From: Bilifractor sp002394235
GTDB taxonomy: Bacteria; Bacillota; Clostridia; Lachnospirales; Lachnospiraceae
Length of the DNA: 64,000 nt
Assembly (NCBI RefSeq): GCF_052118845.1
Contig: NZ_JBQKGJ010000019.1
Span: 1 to 64,000, forward strand
Direction of reading: 5' to 3'
Position numbers and translations under genes: made by a program. Positions 25,847-35,412 of this stretch are shown piece after piece (position 1 is the first letter of the stretch; each line of letters starts with the position of its first letter). Under the pieces are notes generated by a model. That model worked only from the letters and a program-made list of their open reading frames with translations. It was not told where the DNA came from and ran no database searches.

Positions 25847-27046
25847 CTAGTCCGCGTAAGCCATAATTAAAAGACTATCATGGGTTACTTCCTGGAACTC
25901 GGTTATTTCAAATGTTTGCCCACTGCGCGCAGATATAGAATCTAGATATGTATAAGCTCCCCCGACTATTTTTCCTCCGTAATAGTACAGAACCTCAACT
26001 ACAACATTATCTGTTTGAGTGTCAAGGTTGCTGATAATTTCTCCCGTCACATGATTGTATCCGATTGAGTCTGTTGTTTCATTAATATTTGAAACTGTAA
26101 AATCCGTGGATTTTGCCAAAGAATCATCAAATTGGGAATTAAAGGTGTTTCCATTCACAGAAAACTCCAGTGTAACATTGCTGTCTTGATTGCAGCTCAG
26201 CAGATCGTTAGTCATGTAGACAGTATCTCCAGGGGCAATGTATGGTATGTAATCGTCATAGGTTCTCACAACCGCACCATTCTCCGAACGCACGGTTACA
26301 TGTAATTTATAAAAGCATGGAACATCCAAATCATTTGGATTTTGTATTTTAACGCCATAGGTAGCGTAAACATTACTCAAACTATCAGCTGGTAATACAG
26401 TATAACCACTCTCAACAATTACAGGTGCCCTATTTGAAACTACTGTACTATTCTTAAGGAAGGTAACCATCTGACAGCGGGTACACGCCTGGGATTCACC
26501 GTACTTTCCGGCTCCAATGCCCTTGGTAATACCGCTTTCTTTTGCCCAATAAATGGCTTTTGCATTCCATTGAGTAGAAGAAACATCAGAGAAACCCACT
26601 AGATTCGATGGGTCAGGAGAACCTGCAATTCTCCAGAGAAAGACAGCCATCTGCCCTCTTGTACATGCAGACTTGTCATCAAATTTCCCATGTCCTACGC
26701 CCGAAGCAATACCATTTTCAACAGCCCAGGAAATTGCCTTTGCATCCCACTGATCAGAAGAAATATCGCTGAATCCTGAAGTTTTCATAGGTTGGGGTGA
26801 TCCGGACATTCGCCAGAGAAAAACAGCCATCTGCCCCCTCGTACAAGGGGAATTAGGCGAAAATTTTCCGTTTCCTGTTCCGGAAGTGATACCCTTGCTT
26901 ACAGCCCAGTTAACAGAATCATAATAATATGCGTTTGTTGGTACGTCTGAGAAAGTCAGTTCATTGGCTGAAACAATGGTGGGGATTGAAAAAAAGAATA
27001 CAATAGTAAGAATTATCGCTTCAATTTTTTTAATTAATTTCTCCAT
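25847..27046 (-). CDS. Secreted SLH-domain surface protein
   Basis: This 399-residue protein has a signal peptide (hydrophobic stretch to about residue 27, ending VSANE). Three S-layer-homology motifs follow, each with a TRGQMAVFLWR-type core (third copy: TRCQMVTFLKN) and an Ala-x-x-Trp-Ala helix. These anchor proteins to pyruvylated wall polymer. The C-terminal 190 residues look like a beta-sandwich of unknown function. AGGAGGG lies 5 nt before the ATG. The gene and its 5' flank are clearly more AT-rich than their neighbours, which suggests acquisition by transfer. Confidence 0.88.
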   Translation of the reverse strand: MEKLIKKIEAIILTIVFFFSIPTIVSANELTFSDVPTNAYYYDSVNWAVSKGITSGTGNGKFSPNSPCTRGQMAVFLWRMSGSPQPMKTSGFSDISSDQWDAKAISWAVENGIASGVGHGKFDDKSACTRGQMAVFLWRIAGSPDPSNLVGFSDVSSTQWNAKAIYWAKESGITKGIGAGKYGESQACTRCQMVTFLKNSTVVSNRAPVIVESGYTVLPADSLSNVYATYGVKIQNPNDLDVPCFYKLHVTVRSENGAVVRTYDDYIPYIAPGDTVYMTNDLLSCNQDSNVTLEFSVNGNTFNSQFDDSLAKSTDFTVSNINETTDSIGYNHVTGEIISNLDTQTDNVVVEVLYYYGGKIVGGAYTYLDSISARSGQTFEITEFQEVTHDSLLIMAYAD

Positions 27047-27474
27047 AAATACCCTCCTGTTTGAGATCTATGACCTAAGTTATATGCCAGATATAGTTTC
27101 TGTATTGATTTATAACATTATAACATAAGAAAAAAAGCGATAATAACCATAAATAGAATGAAAAAATTGGTTATTTTTACCGGAACTGTCAAACTTCTTC
27201 ATCTTTTACTCTCGTTTTTATCAATTGCTGTTGTCTTCCTGAAAAAGTGTCACACATGGATCAGAGCTTGTCCTCTGTCCGTTATTCCAGATTCCCGGCA
27301 AATGTTGTCAGAAGCTTAGCTTCCTCCTCGCCTCACAAACCGGACACCAGGATATGTGAAAATTTTGCGTTATGAAAATACTTCCTTCTTTCGTATTGCT
27401 ATAGTGTCTGATAGAATAAAAGAAAAGAAAAATCTGTCGCACATTTTACGATTGAATCGGGAGGAGGGAAAGAA
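27047..27474. promoter_or_regulatory. AT-rich divergent promoter region
   Basis: This 428-nt gap lies between the divergent SLH and lipoprotein genes. The half nearest the SLH gene (27060-27180) is strongly AT-rich, with TATAACATTATAACATAAG. A GGGAGGAGGG SD precedes the lipoprotein start. No operator or RNA element could be identified. Confidence 0.4.
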
Positions 27475-29418
27475 ATGAGAAGATGGTTTTACGTCATAAC
27501 ATCCGGCATGCTTGCTGCTGTCTTTGTGATGGGAGGATGCGGCGCGGCGCAGGATCCGGCAGGCATTTCTGCCGGCAGTTCCACAGACGCAAAAAGTGTG
27601 AAGCCTGTTCACGCCTCTTCCACGGACAGCCGACAGGCTCTGTCTGCTTCCTCCGCGGAAACTCTCACGGCATCGTCTTCCTGTTCCGCTTCTTCCACAG
27701 GTGGCAGTGAGAAGGATCCTTCCGCTGTCCGTGACCCATCCGCTGTCTATGACCCGGTCTCCGGGCAGTCTGCAAACCCTGCGGCCGTTTCCGATCTTCA
27801 GCTGGTCTGTGAAACAACTTTCAATGGTGTCTGGGACGGGGATGTGACCTGGGTAGATGCATCCTATCAGCAGCTGTCATTTGACGAGACCGATTACAGC
27901 GGCCCCCTGACCGGCACGGACGATCTCTCCTCAGCGGCGAAATCTTTGCTCAGCCGCGCCGCAGACACCCTGAACCGCGATGTTGCAGCAAAGGCAGACA
28001 GCGCCGTCGAAGATCTGCGGGTCATGGCACAGAGCGAGGATGAGGAGCCTGCGCCGGAGGGCAGTGACCCGTATTACCATAATTACGAGAAGCTCTATGT
28101 CCAGCGTGCGGACGCATCCGTGCTGAGTGTGCTGTCGCTTACGGATGTCTACAGCCACGGCGCGCACGGCAGTGTCATTCTCAGGGGTTGCAATTACGAT
28201 CCTGCAACCGGAAACGAGCTGAAAATCGATGATGTCTTCACGGATAAGAACGCGTTGCCGAACATCATAGCCTTCGCACTCACAGATCAGTACCCGGATC
28301 TCATTCTTTTCTCGGCAACGGATTCAAGAGATACCGCCTCACTGATCCGAGAAATCATGAACAATACCGACAGCTATGGCGGTCTTCAATTTACTCTCGA
28401 CCCGAAGGGCGTCACCTTCTGGTTCAGCGCCGGAGACATCACAGCCTATGCATCCGGCGCCCAGACACCTTCTGTCAGGTATGCGGATCTCTCCGGCATC
28501 ATTGATCCGTCTTTCGTACCGGAGACGGACGACAGCTATGCCGTTGCCGTTCCGGAATACGTGCCGATGACCATTACGGACGACAGCGGCCGCGGATTCA
28601 GCAGCTTTCAGGTTGAGTCTGATCCTGCAACAACTGAGGAAGGCTATGAAGCCGGGGCAAGAAATATAACGATTTCGGTGAACGGACAGTCCAGAACCTT
28701 TGAGCTCCCGGGCCATTACGCACCCGATTATTATCTGATCACGCGCGGCGAGAGGCGTTTTCTCCTCATCAACACACATCAGGAAGACGACTGGGAAACT
28801 GTTCACCTCTATGAACTTCCGTCCGCCTCATCCGACGGCGTTGCTCCGCACATGGTCTGGACCCCGGATGATACAGATTCTGTGAATGATACAGGTTCGA
28901 CCAATCACGAATCTTCGACATATCCGTCATCGACGGATACTGCTGCACATGACAGTTCCGACGATGGCGGCATGACGGCTGAATATTCATGCGGGCTCTA
29001 CTATCATGTTCTTCTGAACCCCGACCGTTTTCTCCTGTCCACGAGATCGCAGCTTCTCGGAACCACTGTCTGCGCAAATCTCTTCCGGCTCGACGATGAC
29101 GGAAACCCTGTCGCCGGAAGCGCATGGTACACTGCAGCGCCTGTATCGGAGAATGACATCGTGCTGCGCGAAACACGCACCCTCGACACTGCTTCCGACC
29201 GGTCCGGATCCCCGGAGAATCTGACCTTCCGCCAGGCGGAGATACCGGGCGGTACTGTGCTCCAGTATTACCGGACCAATCTGACAGACAGCGTTGATTT
29301 CCTCACACCCGATAACCGGATTGTCCGCATCCGCGTCGACAATAGCGGCGCTTATCCGCAGACAGTAAACGGCATCGACGCTGAAAATATGTTCACCGGC
29401 ATTGCCTATTCCGGATGA
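27475..29418 (+). CDS. Lipoprotein with DUF3298-like domain
   Basis: This 647-residue exported lipoprotein has a lipobox ending VMGGC (Cys about 22), followed by about 80 Ser/Ala-rich linker residues. Residues of about 100-330 match the DUF4163/DUF3298 pair found in PdaC and RsiV: LVCETTFNGV, the SHGAHGS turn, then YDPATGNELKIDDVFTD and VTFWFSAGDIT. The C-terminal 300 residues are beta-rich and end in a region with Ser/Thr/Asp-rich insert (about 460-500). In other proteins the DUF3298 domain binds muropeptide or lysozyme; a cell-envelope role is inferred. The enzymatic deacetylase domain of PdaC is not seen. Confidence 0.78.
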   Translation: MRRWFYVITSGMLAAVFVMGGCGAAQDPAGISAGSSTDAKSVKPVHASSTDSRQALSASSAETLTASSSCSASSTGGSEKDPSAVRDPSAVYDPVSGQSANPAAVSDLQLVCETTFNGVWDGDVTWVDASYQQLSFDETDYSGPLTGTDDLSSAAKSLLSRAADTLNRDVAAKADSAVEDLRVMAQSEDEEPAPEGSDPYYHNYEKLYVQRADASVLSVLSLTDVYSHGAHGSVILRGCNYDPATGNELKIDDVFTDKNALPNIIAFALTDQYPDLILFSATDSRDTASLIREIMNNTDSYGGLQFTLDPKGVTFWFSAGDITAYASGAQTPSVRYADLSGIIDPSFVPETDDSYAVAVPEYVPMTITDDSGRGFSSFQVESDPATTEEGYEAGARNITISVNGQSRTFELPGHYAPDYYLITRGERRFLLINTHQEDDWETVHLYELPSASSDGVAPHMVWTPDDTDSVNDTGSTNHESSTYPSSTDTAAHDSSDDGGMTAEYSCGLYYHVLLNPDRFLLSTRSQLLGTTVCANLFRLDDDGNPVAGSAWYTAAPVSENDIVLRETRTLDTASDRSGSPENLTFRQAEIPGGTVLQYYRTNLTDSVDFLTPDNRIVRIRVDNSGAYPQTVNGIDAENMFTGIAYSG

Positions 29419-29469
29419 ACAGCACCGCCAATTACGGATGATCGGAACGATATTGCCCTTATCGGATAA

Positions 29470-29495
29470 ACGGACCAGCGGTATCGCTGGTCCGT
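29470..29495. terminator. Hairpin between convergent genes
   Basis: A perfect 10-bp stem (ACGGACCAGC / GCTGGTCCGT) with 6-nt loop lies between the convergent lipoprotein and binding-protein genes. Only a short T3 follows on the minus strand, so it is a weak bidirectional terminator candidate. Confidence 0.5.
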
Positions 29496-29541
29496 AAAAG
29501 CCGATCACAATATTATGCGTCCTGTGTGGATTAACAAATCT

Positions 29542-30684
29542 TTAATAGACTCTTTTCTCCAGAAGATCCTGTGTTACCTGCGTCACAGGATAGGTCTTCC
29601 CATCTACAATTACAGAGTGAATCTCCTGGTTTCCGGCATATATTCCTTCATCTACATACCGGATCTTCTCGACACTCTTTCCCTCTTCCAGAGCGAGGAT
29701 CACCTTCTCAATTTCCGGCCCGAGAAAAGGATTGCACTCACCGTCACAGGCAATGAGTCCCTTTCTTACATACGACAGTGCCTTCTTCGCCGCGTCGAAT
29801 GCGACAATCATGATCTCTCCGTTATTGATGTCTGTTCCTATGGTTTTCCCTGCGGCCTCCAGTGCCTCAATCGCGCCGTAAGCCTCATTGTCGTTGTCGC
29901 AGTAGACAATATTCAGATCCGGATATTTTTCCAGCAGCGCATCCATTGCCTCTCTGCCCTTAGCCTGCGTAAATTCACCTCTTTCTGAACCCACGATCGA
30001 CCATCCATAGTCCGACGCCGCCTCGCGAAGTGCTTTTTCACGACCAATCTGCGGACTGGACCCGATTGTTCCCTGAATGATACCAACACGAAACTGTGAT
30101 TCATCCAGTCCTCTTTTCTCTGCAAGAGCGTGCAGCCAGGCACATACTTTATCCCCTTCCAGTTCCGGATCGGAGCCGACCCAGGCTGTATAAAGCGAAT
30201 CATCCTCCAATGTCAGCTGCCTGTCGGCAACGATGACAGGAATTCCTGCTTTTTGCACATCTCCCAGTACCTTATCCCATCCCGTTTTCACAATTGGTTC
30301 CAGGACAATATAATCCACACCCTGCTGAATGAACCGGCTGACCGCACTCACCTGTGCGTCCGGATCGTTCTGCGCATCCTCAAACAGCAGATTATATCCT
30401 CTGTCCGTTGTAAAGGTATTACGCACGGAATCAGAATTTGTTCTTCTCCAGTCCGACTCCTCACCGACCTGTGCAAAACCGATGGTGATCGTATGACCGT
30501 CATCTTCGACAGTCTGCATCGTGCTGTTATCCCGGGAAAAGGAGAGGGAGCTTACCGCTTCGTTGTGTTCCGTGCCGCAGCCTGTGAAGCCGCAGAGAGC
30601 AGCCAGCAGAAGCCCGCAGAATGAAGCAGCCCGATGCTTATTGCGTTTGTGGTACTGCCTATAGCATAACAATTTATTTTGCAT
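29542..30684 (-). CDS. Second sugar-binding lipoprotein, paired with the two-component system
   Basis: A periplasmic-binding-protein-like lipoprotein (lipobox AALCGFTGC). It is closely similar to the ABC importer's binding protein at 38244-39404: both share VGxESDWR, FIQQGVDYI or FIQQQVDYI, EPIV/DPIV-TGWD, IGSSPQIGR/GSSAQIGR and CDNDNEA/CQNDNEA. It resembles YtfQ-type furanose binders. It is the third gene of the response regulator-kinase-binding protein operon, 52 nt after the kinase stop, and away from the permease genes. An accessory sensing role for the kinase is inferred. The start is ATG 30684, behind AGGGGTG, or a GTG two codons earlier. Confidence 0.85.
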   Translation of the reverse strand: MQNKLLCYRQYHKRNKHRAASFCGLLLAALCGFTGCGTEHNEAVSSLSFSRDNSTMQTVEDDGHTITIGFAQVGEESDWRRTNSDSVRNTFTTDRGYNLLFEDAQNDPDAQVSAVSRFIQQGVDYIVLEPIVKTGWDKVLGDVQKAGIPVIVADRQLTLEDDSLYTAWVGSDPELEGDKVCAWLHALAEKRGLDESQFRVGIIQGTIGSSPQIGREKALREAASDYGWSIVGSERGEFTQAKGREAMDALLEKYPDLNIVYCDNDNEAYGAIEALEAAGKTIGTDINNGEIMIVAFDAAKKALSYVRKGLIACDGECNPFLGPEIEKVILALEEGKSVEKIRYVDEGIYAGNQEIHSVIVDGKTYPVTQVTQDLLEKRVY

Positions 30685-30736
30685 AATCACCCCTGTCCCT
30701 TCTTTCTTAAATCCGGAAGCCGGAAATTTCTGATGC

Positions 30737-32314
30737 CTATATTCTGGATAATTCCCCCGGTCCGGGCAGATCTGAATTTCCCGGTGACATCAGCGCCGGA
30801 ATCCTCACGCACACACAAGTGCCTTCTCCATACACACTCTCCACCGTGACCCCGTATTCCGGACCGTATCGCAGTTGGATCCGCTGCTGTACATTGGCAA
30901 CTCCGAACCCATGATCGGATTCATCCCTGGCCTGCCCGGAAATCAGCTCACGCATATGCTCCAGCTCCTCAGGTTTCATGCCAATGCCATCATCCTTTAC
31001 GGTGAAGACAAGATCACCGCCATCCTTCTCCCCCATGACAAGAATGTGACCCATTGCGCGGCGGTTTTTAATACCGTGATACAGCGCATTTTCCACGATC
31101 GGCTGCAGCATCAGCCGCATCATATAGTAACCGCCGATCTCCTCCGGAATTTTGATCTCGTAACTCAGGATATCCTGATAGCGAAACTGCTGAATCTCCA
31201 GGTAGCTTCTGGTGTGGCTTTCTTCATCCCTTACCGTGATCCAGTCTCTCCCCTTCGATAGACCGGTCCGGAAAAATGTCGACAGCGAACTCACCATCTT
31301 CACCGCAAGCGCGTTTTCCCCTGCCTCTGCCAGCCACATGATGGCATCCAGCGAATTATACAGAAAATGCGGATTGACCTGCTCCTGCAGAAGCTTCAGC
31401 TCGAGATCCCGCATCTGGCGCTCATCCCGGTGTATATTTTCCACGAGGAGCGAAATCTCCCTGACCATATCGTTAAAGCTGTCCGCCAGCACGTCGATTT
31501 CATCGTGAGAATTGGATTCAAAACGAACGGAAAAATTTCCTCCGGAGAACTTCTTCGTTGCCTTCACCAGTCCGAAAATGGGATCTGTGATCTTATGAGT
31601 CATCCACCGGGAAAAGGACACCGTCGCCGCAAAAGCAAACACAATCAGCACGACGATGATCCAGGTAAGCACACGCACGCTGCGTGCAATTTTCTCGCGG
31701 GACTGCTCCATAAGCACCGCTTCCCGATAGATATACTTCTGGATATTCTCCTGAATCATATCTGTCATGACATAAATATCCGTCTTCAGAATCTCAATAT
31801 TGTCGTCATAATGACCTCCCTCACGGATATTGTCCGCAACCTCATCGACGCATTTTTCCAGATTATCAAGAACACGAAAAATCATATCCAGATTATTCTC
31901 AACTTCTGAATCATCATTGTCGGCGGAGAGGCTCTTGAAATGGCTTCGCATATCATCGATCAGATAATATGGATTATCCGCATTCTTCTCCTTAATGATC
32001 TTATCCCAGTCATTGGCCTCCACTATGAGATAATACATGGTACTGTTCATGTTTTTCTCCCAGTCGAGATTATAACTGTTGACTGCCGTAATGTTCTGTA
32101 CGCTTCTGTCATACCGGGTGTATATCATATTCAGCAGAACCAGACAGACAACGGACAGTGCCGTCAGCGGGATCGTAATAACGAGTATGATTCTCCAGAT
32201 CCTGCGTAAAATACTGGTTCTTTTCTCGGTAACGCCTTCCGCCGTTTTCACAAAAGTCCCCCTCTTCTGCCTGTTCCCCTGCCCATCCCGCGCATACGTC
32301 TGTTTTGCGTTCAT
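30737..32314 (-). CDS. YesM-type sensor histidine kinase
   Basis: This 525-residue membrane kinase has transmembrane helix 1 at about 38-60, an extracytoplasmic sensor domain of about 150 residues, and helix 2 near 215-235. HAMP follows, then the His_kinase motif with phospho-acceptor His (QVNPHFLYNSLDAI) and a GHKL ATPase domain (DDGIGM and GFGVANVQQRI). Its start codon overlaps the response-regulator stop (ATGA), so the pair is translationally coupled. The adjacent binding-protein gene suggests it senses a sugar-loaded lipoprotein at the cell surface. Confidence 0.9.
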   Translation of the reverse strand: MNAKQTYARDGQGNRQKRGTFVKTAEGVTEKRTSILRRIWRIILVITIPLTALSVVCLVLLNMIYTRYDRSVQNITAVNSYNLDWEKNMNSTMYYLIVEANDWDKIIKEKNADNPYYLIDDMRSHFKSLSADNDDSEVENNLDMIFRVLDNLEKCVDEVADNIREGGHYDDNIEILKTDIYVMTDMIQENIQKYIYREAVLMEQSREKIARSVRVLTWIIVVLIVFAFAATVSFSRWMTHKITDPIFGLVKATKKFSGGNFSVRFESNSHDEIDVLADSFNDMVREISLLVENIHRDERQMRDLELKLLQEQVNPHFLYNSLDAIMWLAEAGENALAVKMVSSLSTFFRTGLSKGRDWITVRDEESHTRSYLEIQQFRYQDILSYEIKIPEEIGGYYMMRLMLQPIVENALYHGIKNRRAMGHILVMGEKDGGDLVFTVKDDGIGMKPEELEHMRELISGQARDESDHGFGVANVQQRIQLRYGPEYGVTVESVYGEGTCVCVRIPALMSPGNSDLPGPGELSRI

Positions 32315-33963
32315 TGCTCCTCAGCCTCTGTCACGCGGCTCCGATACTCCTTCGGCGTCATATCCAGTGTCTTCTTGAAAATATAATAGAAATAATGAGC
32401 ATCGCTGTATCCCACCTTTGTGCCGATCTCCGCGCTCGTGAGGTCCGTGGTCTTCATCAGTTTTTTTGCCTGATCCATCCGCAATCCGGTCAGATACTCG
32501 ATAAAGGTATGTCCTGTCTTCTGGCTGAACATATGGCTCAGATAATTTGACGAAACGCCGATTGCGCCTGCCACCTTTCCCAGTGAAAGGTCGTTCTCGC
32601 AAAAATGCTTCTTGATATATTTCTGTGCTTCCTGCGTAAGCGAAAGAGACTGTGTTTCCGAATACTTGTCCCGGAGCGCCAGCGTCGCCGAAAAGCACTG
32701 CTTCAGCTGACTTTCCGCCTCTTCCATGGAGGCCGAAAACGCCTGCGAATAATAAGAGCCGCAGGCTTCCTCAATCTCATCCTTTGTGCACCCGCAGTTT
32801 CCCAGAAAGCCGGCGCAGATGAGATATACATCCATCATGATATACTGACGGAAAAGCAGAGACGAAAGATTCCGGATCCCGATATTTTTCACGATCGTGT
32901 CACAGAATACATCGATGTCATCGACGTCTCCGCTTGCCAGAAAATTATGAATGTATGTCCTGTCCATCTGCCAGAACTCCACAGCGTCACGGTCCGACAG
33001 ACTTCCCCGGCCGCTGTCCCGGCTCTCAGAACCCTGCTGTCTCGAAGACGTATCCCTGTCATAGACAAATTCACGCCCCTCATCATACAGGAAGCGCTGC
33101 GCGAACATCCGGCCGGCCAGATGATAGGAATCGGCAATCTCACTGATATGTTCTACAACCGGTCCTGTAGAAGTAAAATAAATGTATCCATCCGCATCCG
33201 CCATGCCCCGTCTGATCGTCTCCATCACGGAAGCCCGGTTCTGCCCCATCGAATCCGCATCCGATCCGGTAACCAGTATGCACACAGATCCGCCCACCTG
33301 CTCACAGCAGAAAACATCCCGCAGCGCATCCAGCATATCCATCACACCGTCGCCCGGATTGTTCCTTCGGCCAGCCCGCCTGTCCTGGCTCACCAGACAC
33401 TGAAACAGAATGATCTGATAGAACGCTGCCGAAAGACGGATACCCAGCTCATGACTCATTTCCATCAGGCGCGTCATAGAATATCGTCCGCTGATCACAT
33501 TTTTCAGGAAAGCAGAACGTTCCAGCCGGATACGCTCCTCATGTTCCTTTTCATAAATCGCGCGATAGTTTTCCCTCTCCCGCTCCGCAGCAATATCGGT
33601 CCCGATTTTTTTCATCGTCTCCAGAAGCTTTGCGCCTGTCACCGGCTTCAAGAGATATTCCGTCACCCCGATACTGATTGCTTCCCTTGCATAGGAAAAA
33701 TCGTCATAACCACTCAGAATGATGATTCTCGTGTGCGGAAGACTGCTGCACACCAGTCTGGAGAGTTCCAGTCCGTCCATAAACGGCATACGGATATCGG
33801 TGATCAGAATATCCGGTCTGCTCTGCATGATCATCGGATATGCCTTTTCTCCGTCACCTGCCTCACCGGTCAGCTCAAATCCCTCCTGCTCCCAGTTTAT
33901 CGTTTTTCGGATTGCCTCACGGATAATATACTCGTCTTCCACCAGAAATACCTTCAGCATATC
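32311..33963 (-). CDS. YesN-type AraC-family response regulator
   Basis: This 550-residue regulator has an N-terminal receiver domain (phospho-acceptor Asp55 in LITDIRMP), a long middle region of about 300 residues, and a C-terminal AraC-type double helix-turn-helix (SLGKVAGAIGVSSNYLSHMF, TDLTSAEIGTKVGYSDAHYF). The true start is the ATG at 33963, with AGGAGG 8 nt upstream. The frame is open for 68 further codons through a tandem repeat, but these lack a start signal. It probably controls the adjacent sugar ABC importer. Confidence 0.92.
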   Translation of the reverse strand, partial: DMLKVFLVEDEYIIREAIRKTINWEQEGFELTGEAGDGEKAYPMIMQSRPDILITDIRMPFMDGLELSRLVCSSLPHTRIIILSGYDDFSYAREAISIGVTEYLLKPVTGAKLLETMKKIGTDIAAERERENYRAIYEKEHEERIRLERSAFLKNVISGRYSMTRLMEMSHELGIRLSAAFYQIILFQCLVSQDRRAGRRNNPGDGVMDMLDALRDVFCCEQVGGSVCILVTGSDADSMGQNRASVMETIRRGMADADGYIYFTSTGPVVEHISEIADSYHLAGRMFAQRFLYDEGREFVYDRDTSSRQQGSESRDSGRGSLSDRDAVEFWQMDRTYIHNFLASGDVDDIDVFCDTIVKNIGIRNLSSLLFRQYIMMDVYLICAGFLGNCGCTKDEIEEACGSYYSQAFSASMEEAESQLKQCFSATLALRDKYSETQSLSLTQEAQKYIKKHFCENDLSLGKVAGAIGVSSNYLSHMFSQKTGHTFIEYLTGLRMDQAKKLMKTTDLTSAEIGTKVGYSDAHYFYYIFKKTLDMTPKEYRSRVTEAEEQ

Positions 33964-34044
33964 GCACGCCTCCTGTACGGCACAAACTCCCTCTATTAAA
34001 ACACATCCTGCAGCTGTCGTCATCCCCGCGACCATACATGCATT

Positions 34045-34185
34045 ATGAACGAATCCGACAGCGAACACCCCTTGGAACAATGATGGTCTTGCTTCCATAT
34101 GCACATCATGAACCAATCCGTCAGCGAACACCCCTTGGAACAGTGATGGTCTTGCTTCCATATGCACATCATGAACGAATCCCTC
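34045..34185. repeat. 63-bp tandem repeat, 2.2 units
   Basis: Units at 34045-34107 and 34108-34170 are nearly identical (they share CAGCGAACACCCCTTGGAAC), followed by a 15-nt partial unit. The array lies upstream of the response-regulator gene. The period is a multiple of three, so it keeps the upstream frame open. Confidence 0.85.
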
Positions 34186-34303
34186 ACACTTCGAACCTGT
34201 TTATTATACAACACGTCCGGATCCGTTGCTCCCCATAAACGGATCAACGGATCCGGGACATATCAAAGGTACTCTGACTGCGTTCTGATTCGAGATCACA
34301 AAG

Positions 34304-34338
34304 AGATTCAGACAGAGCGGAAAACTCTGCCTGAATCT
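34304..34338 (-). terminator. Hairpin after the sugar permease operon
   Basis: An inverted repeat (AGATTCAGACAGAG / CTCTGCCTGAATCT, one mismatch, 7-nt loop) begins about 20 nt past the last permease stop. The T-tract is weak (CTCTTTG). A second inverted repeat (TCCGGATCCGTTG / CAACGGATCCGGGA) lies at 34216-34257. Confidence 0.6.
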
Positions 34339-34359
34339 CCAATATACCTGCTGTCACAC

Positions 34360-35412
34360 TCAATTTTCTCTTCGCCTCTTGATGTAGGCAAAAATAGCCT
34401 GCAGCAGAATGAAAACGCAGAGAAGCGCTGCCGTCATGATGTTCGCCCAGCTCGACAGGAGCTTTCCGTTCGTCATGACCAGGGAGTTGATCGTACCTGT
34501 GATCATTACGCCAATCAGCGTCCCCCATACATTGCCGAAACCTCCGGTAAGCAGCGTGCCGCCGATAACCGCGGCAGCGATGGCATCCATCTCAAATCCC
34601 TTCGCCTGCTGCACCGAACCGGTCATCGTGTTCAGACAGTACAGAATGGAACCAATGGAACAGAGCACAGAAGAAAGAATATACGCCTCCATCTTCGTCT
34701 TCCGGACATTCAGTCCCATCATCCTGGCACTGCTCTCGTTTCCTCCGACCGCATAGAGCACACGCCCGAACTTGGTATACTTCAGAACAAAAAAGATAAC
34801 AAACACAACGGCAAGCGCGATGATCACCGTAGGACGGATGAACGGCGCGATCATCTTCTTTTTCCCCATGTAACCCAGGAAGGATGGAAGCAGGATCTTC
34901 GCATTTGCCCAGCCGTAAAACAGGCTGCTTGCGTCCTTCGTAATCGGAACCTGTTCTGTGTTGATCACGGCTGTCATTCCTCTTCCGAAGAACATGCCTG
35001 CCATCGTTACGATAAACGGCTGAATATCCAGATAACCGATCAGGAATCCCTGCACACAGCCCCACACCACGCCGACAATCATCACCAGTACGACAAGCAG
35101 AACCGCATTCATATGCTTATTTGCCATACCATCGGCAAGAATCATGCAATTCATCGCAATCAGGGAGCCGACAGAGATATCGATACCGCCCGTAAGCATG
35201 ACACAGGTCATGCCGGAAGCCACACAGATCAGACCGGCATTGGTAATGAACAGATTCAGAAAAGTCTGAAAATGAGTAAATCCTTTTCCTGCGTAAATCA
35301 CGCATCCGATGGCGTACATGCCGATAAACAATAGTATCGTAATAAACAGAAGCAGATTGTTGCTGTTGATTGCCTTTTTCTTTCTCACACTCTGAATTTG
35401 TCCAGCCATCAT
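34360..35412 (-). CDS. Sugar ABC transporter permease (RbsC/YjfF-like)
   Basis: This 350-residue inner-membrane subunit has about 9-10 helices. The family signature is near TGGIDISVGSLIAM and the EAA-like segment is GGNESSARMMGLNVRKTK. It follows the other permease gene with a 4-nt overlap and completes a heterodimeric carbohydrate importer of the ribose/galactofuranose class. Confidence 0.9.
   Translation of the reverse strand: MMAGQIQSVRKKKAINSNNLLLFITILLFIGMYAIGCVIYAGKGFTHFQTFLNLFITNAGLICVASGMTCVMLTGGIDISVGSLIAMNCMILADGMANKHMNAVLLVVLVMIVGVVWGCVQGFLIGYLDIQPFIVTMAGMFFGRGMTAVINTEQVPITKDASSLFYGWANAKILLPSFLGYMGKKKMIAPFIRPTVIIALAVVFVIFFVLKYTKFGRVLYAVGGNESSARMMGLNVRKTKMEAYILSSVLCSIGSILYCLNTMTGSVQQAKGFEMDAIAAAVIGGTLLTGGFGNVWGTLIGVMITGTINSLVMTNGKLLSSWANIMTAALLCVFILLQAIFAYIKRRREN

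Noticed and set aside
33964..34167. N-terminal extension of the response regulator through the 63-bp repeat
   Set aside because: The receiver domain starts at MLKVFLVED behind a good SD; the extension is Met/His-rich repeat translation with no start signal.
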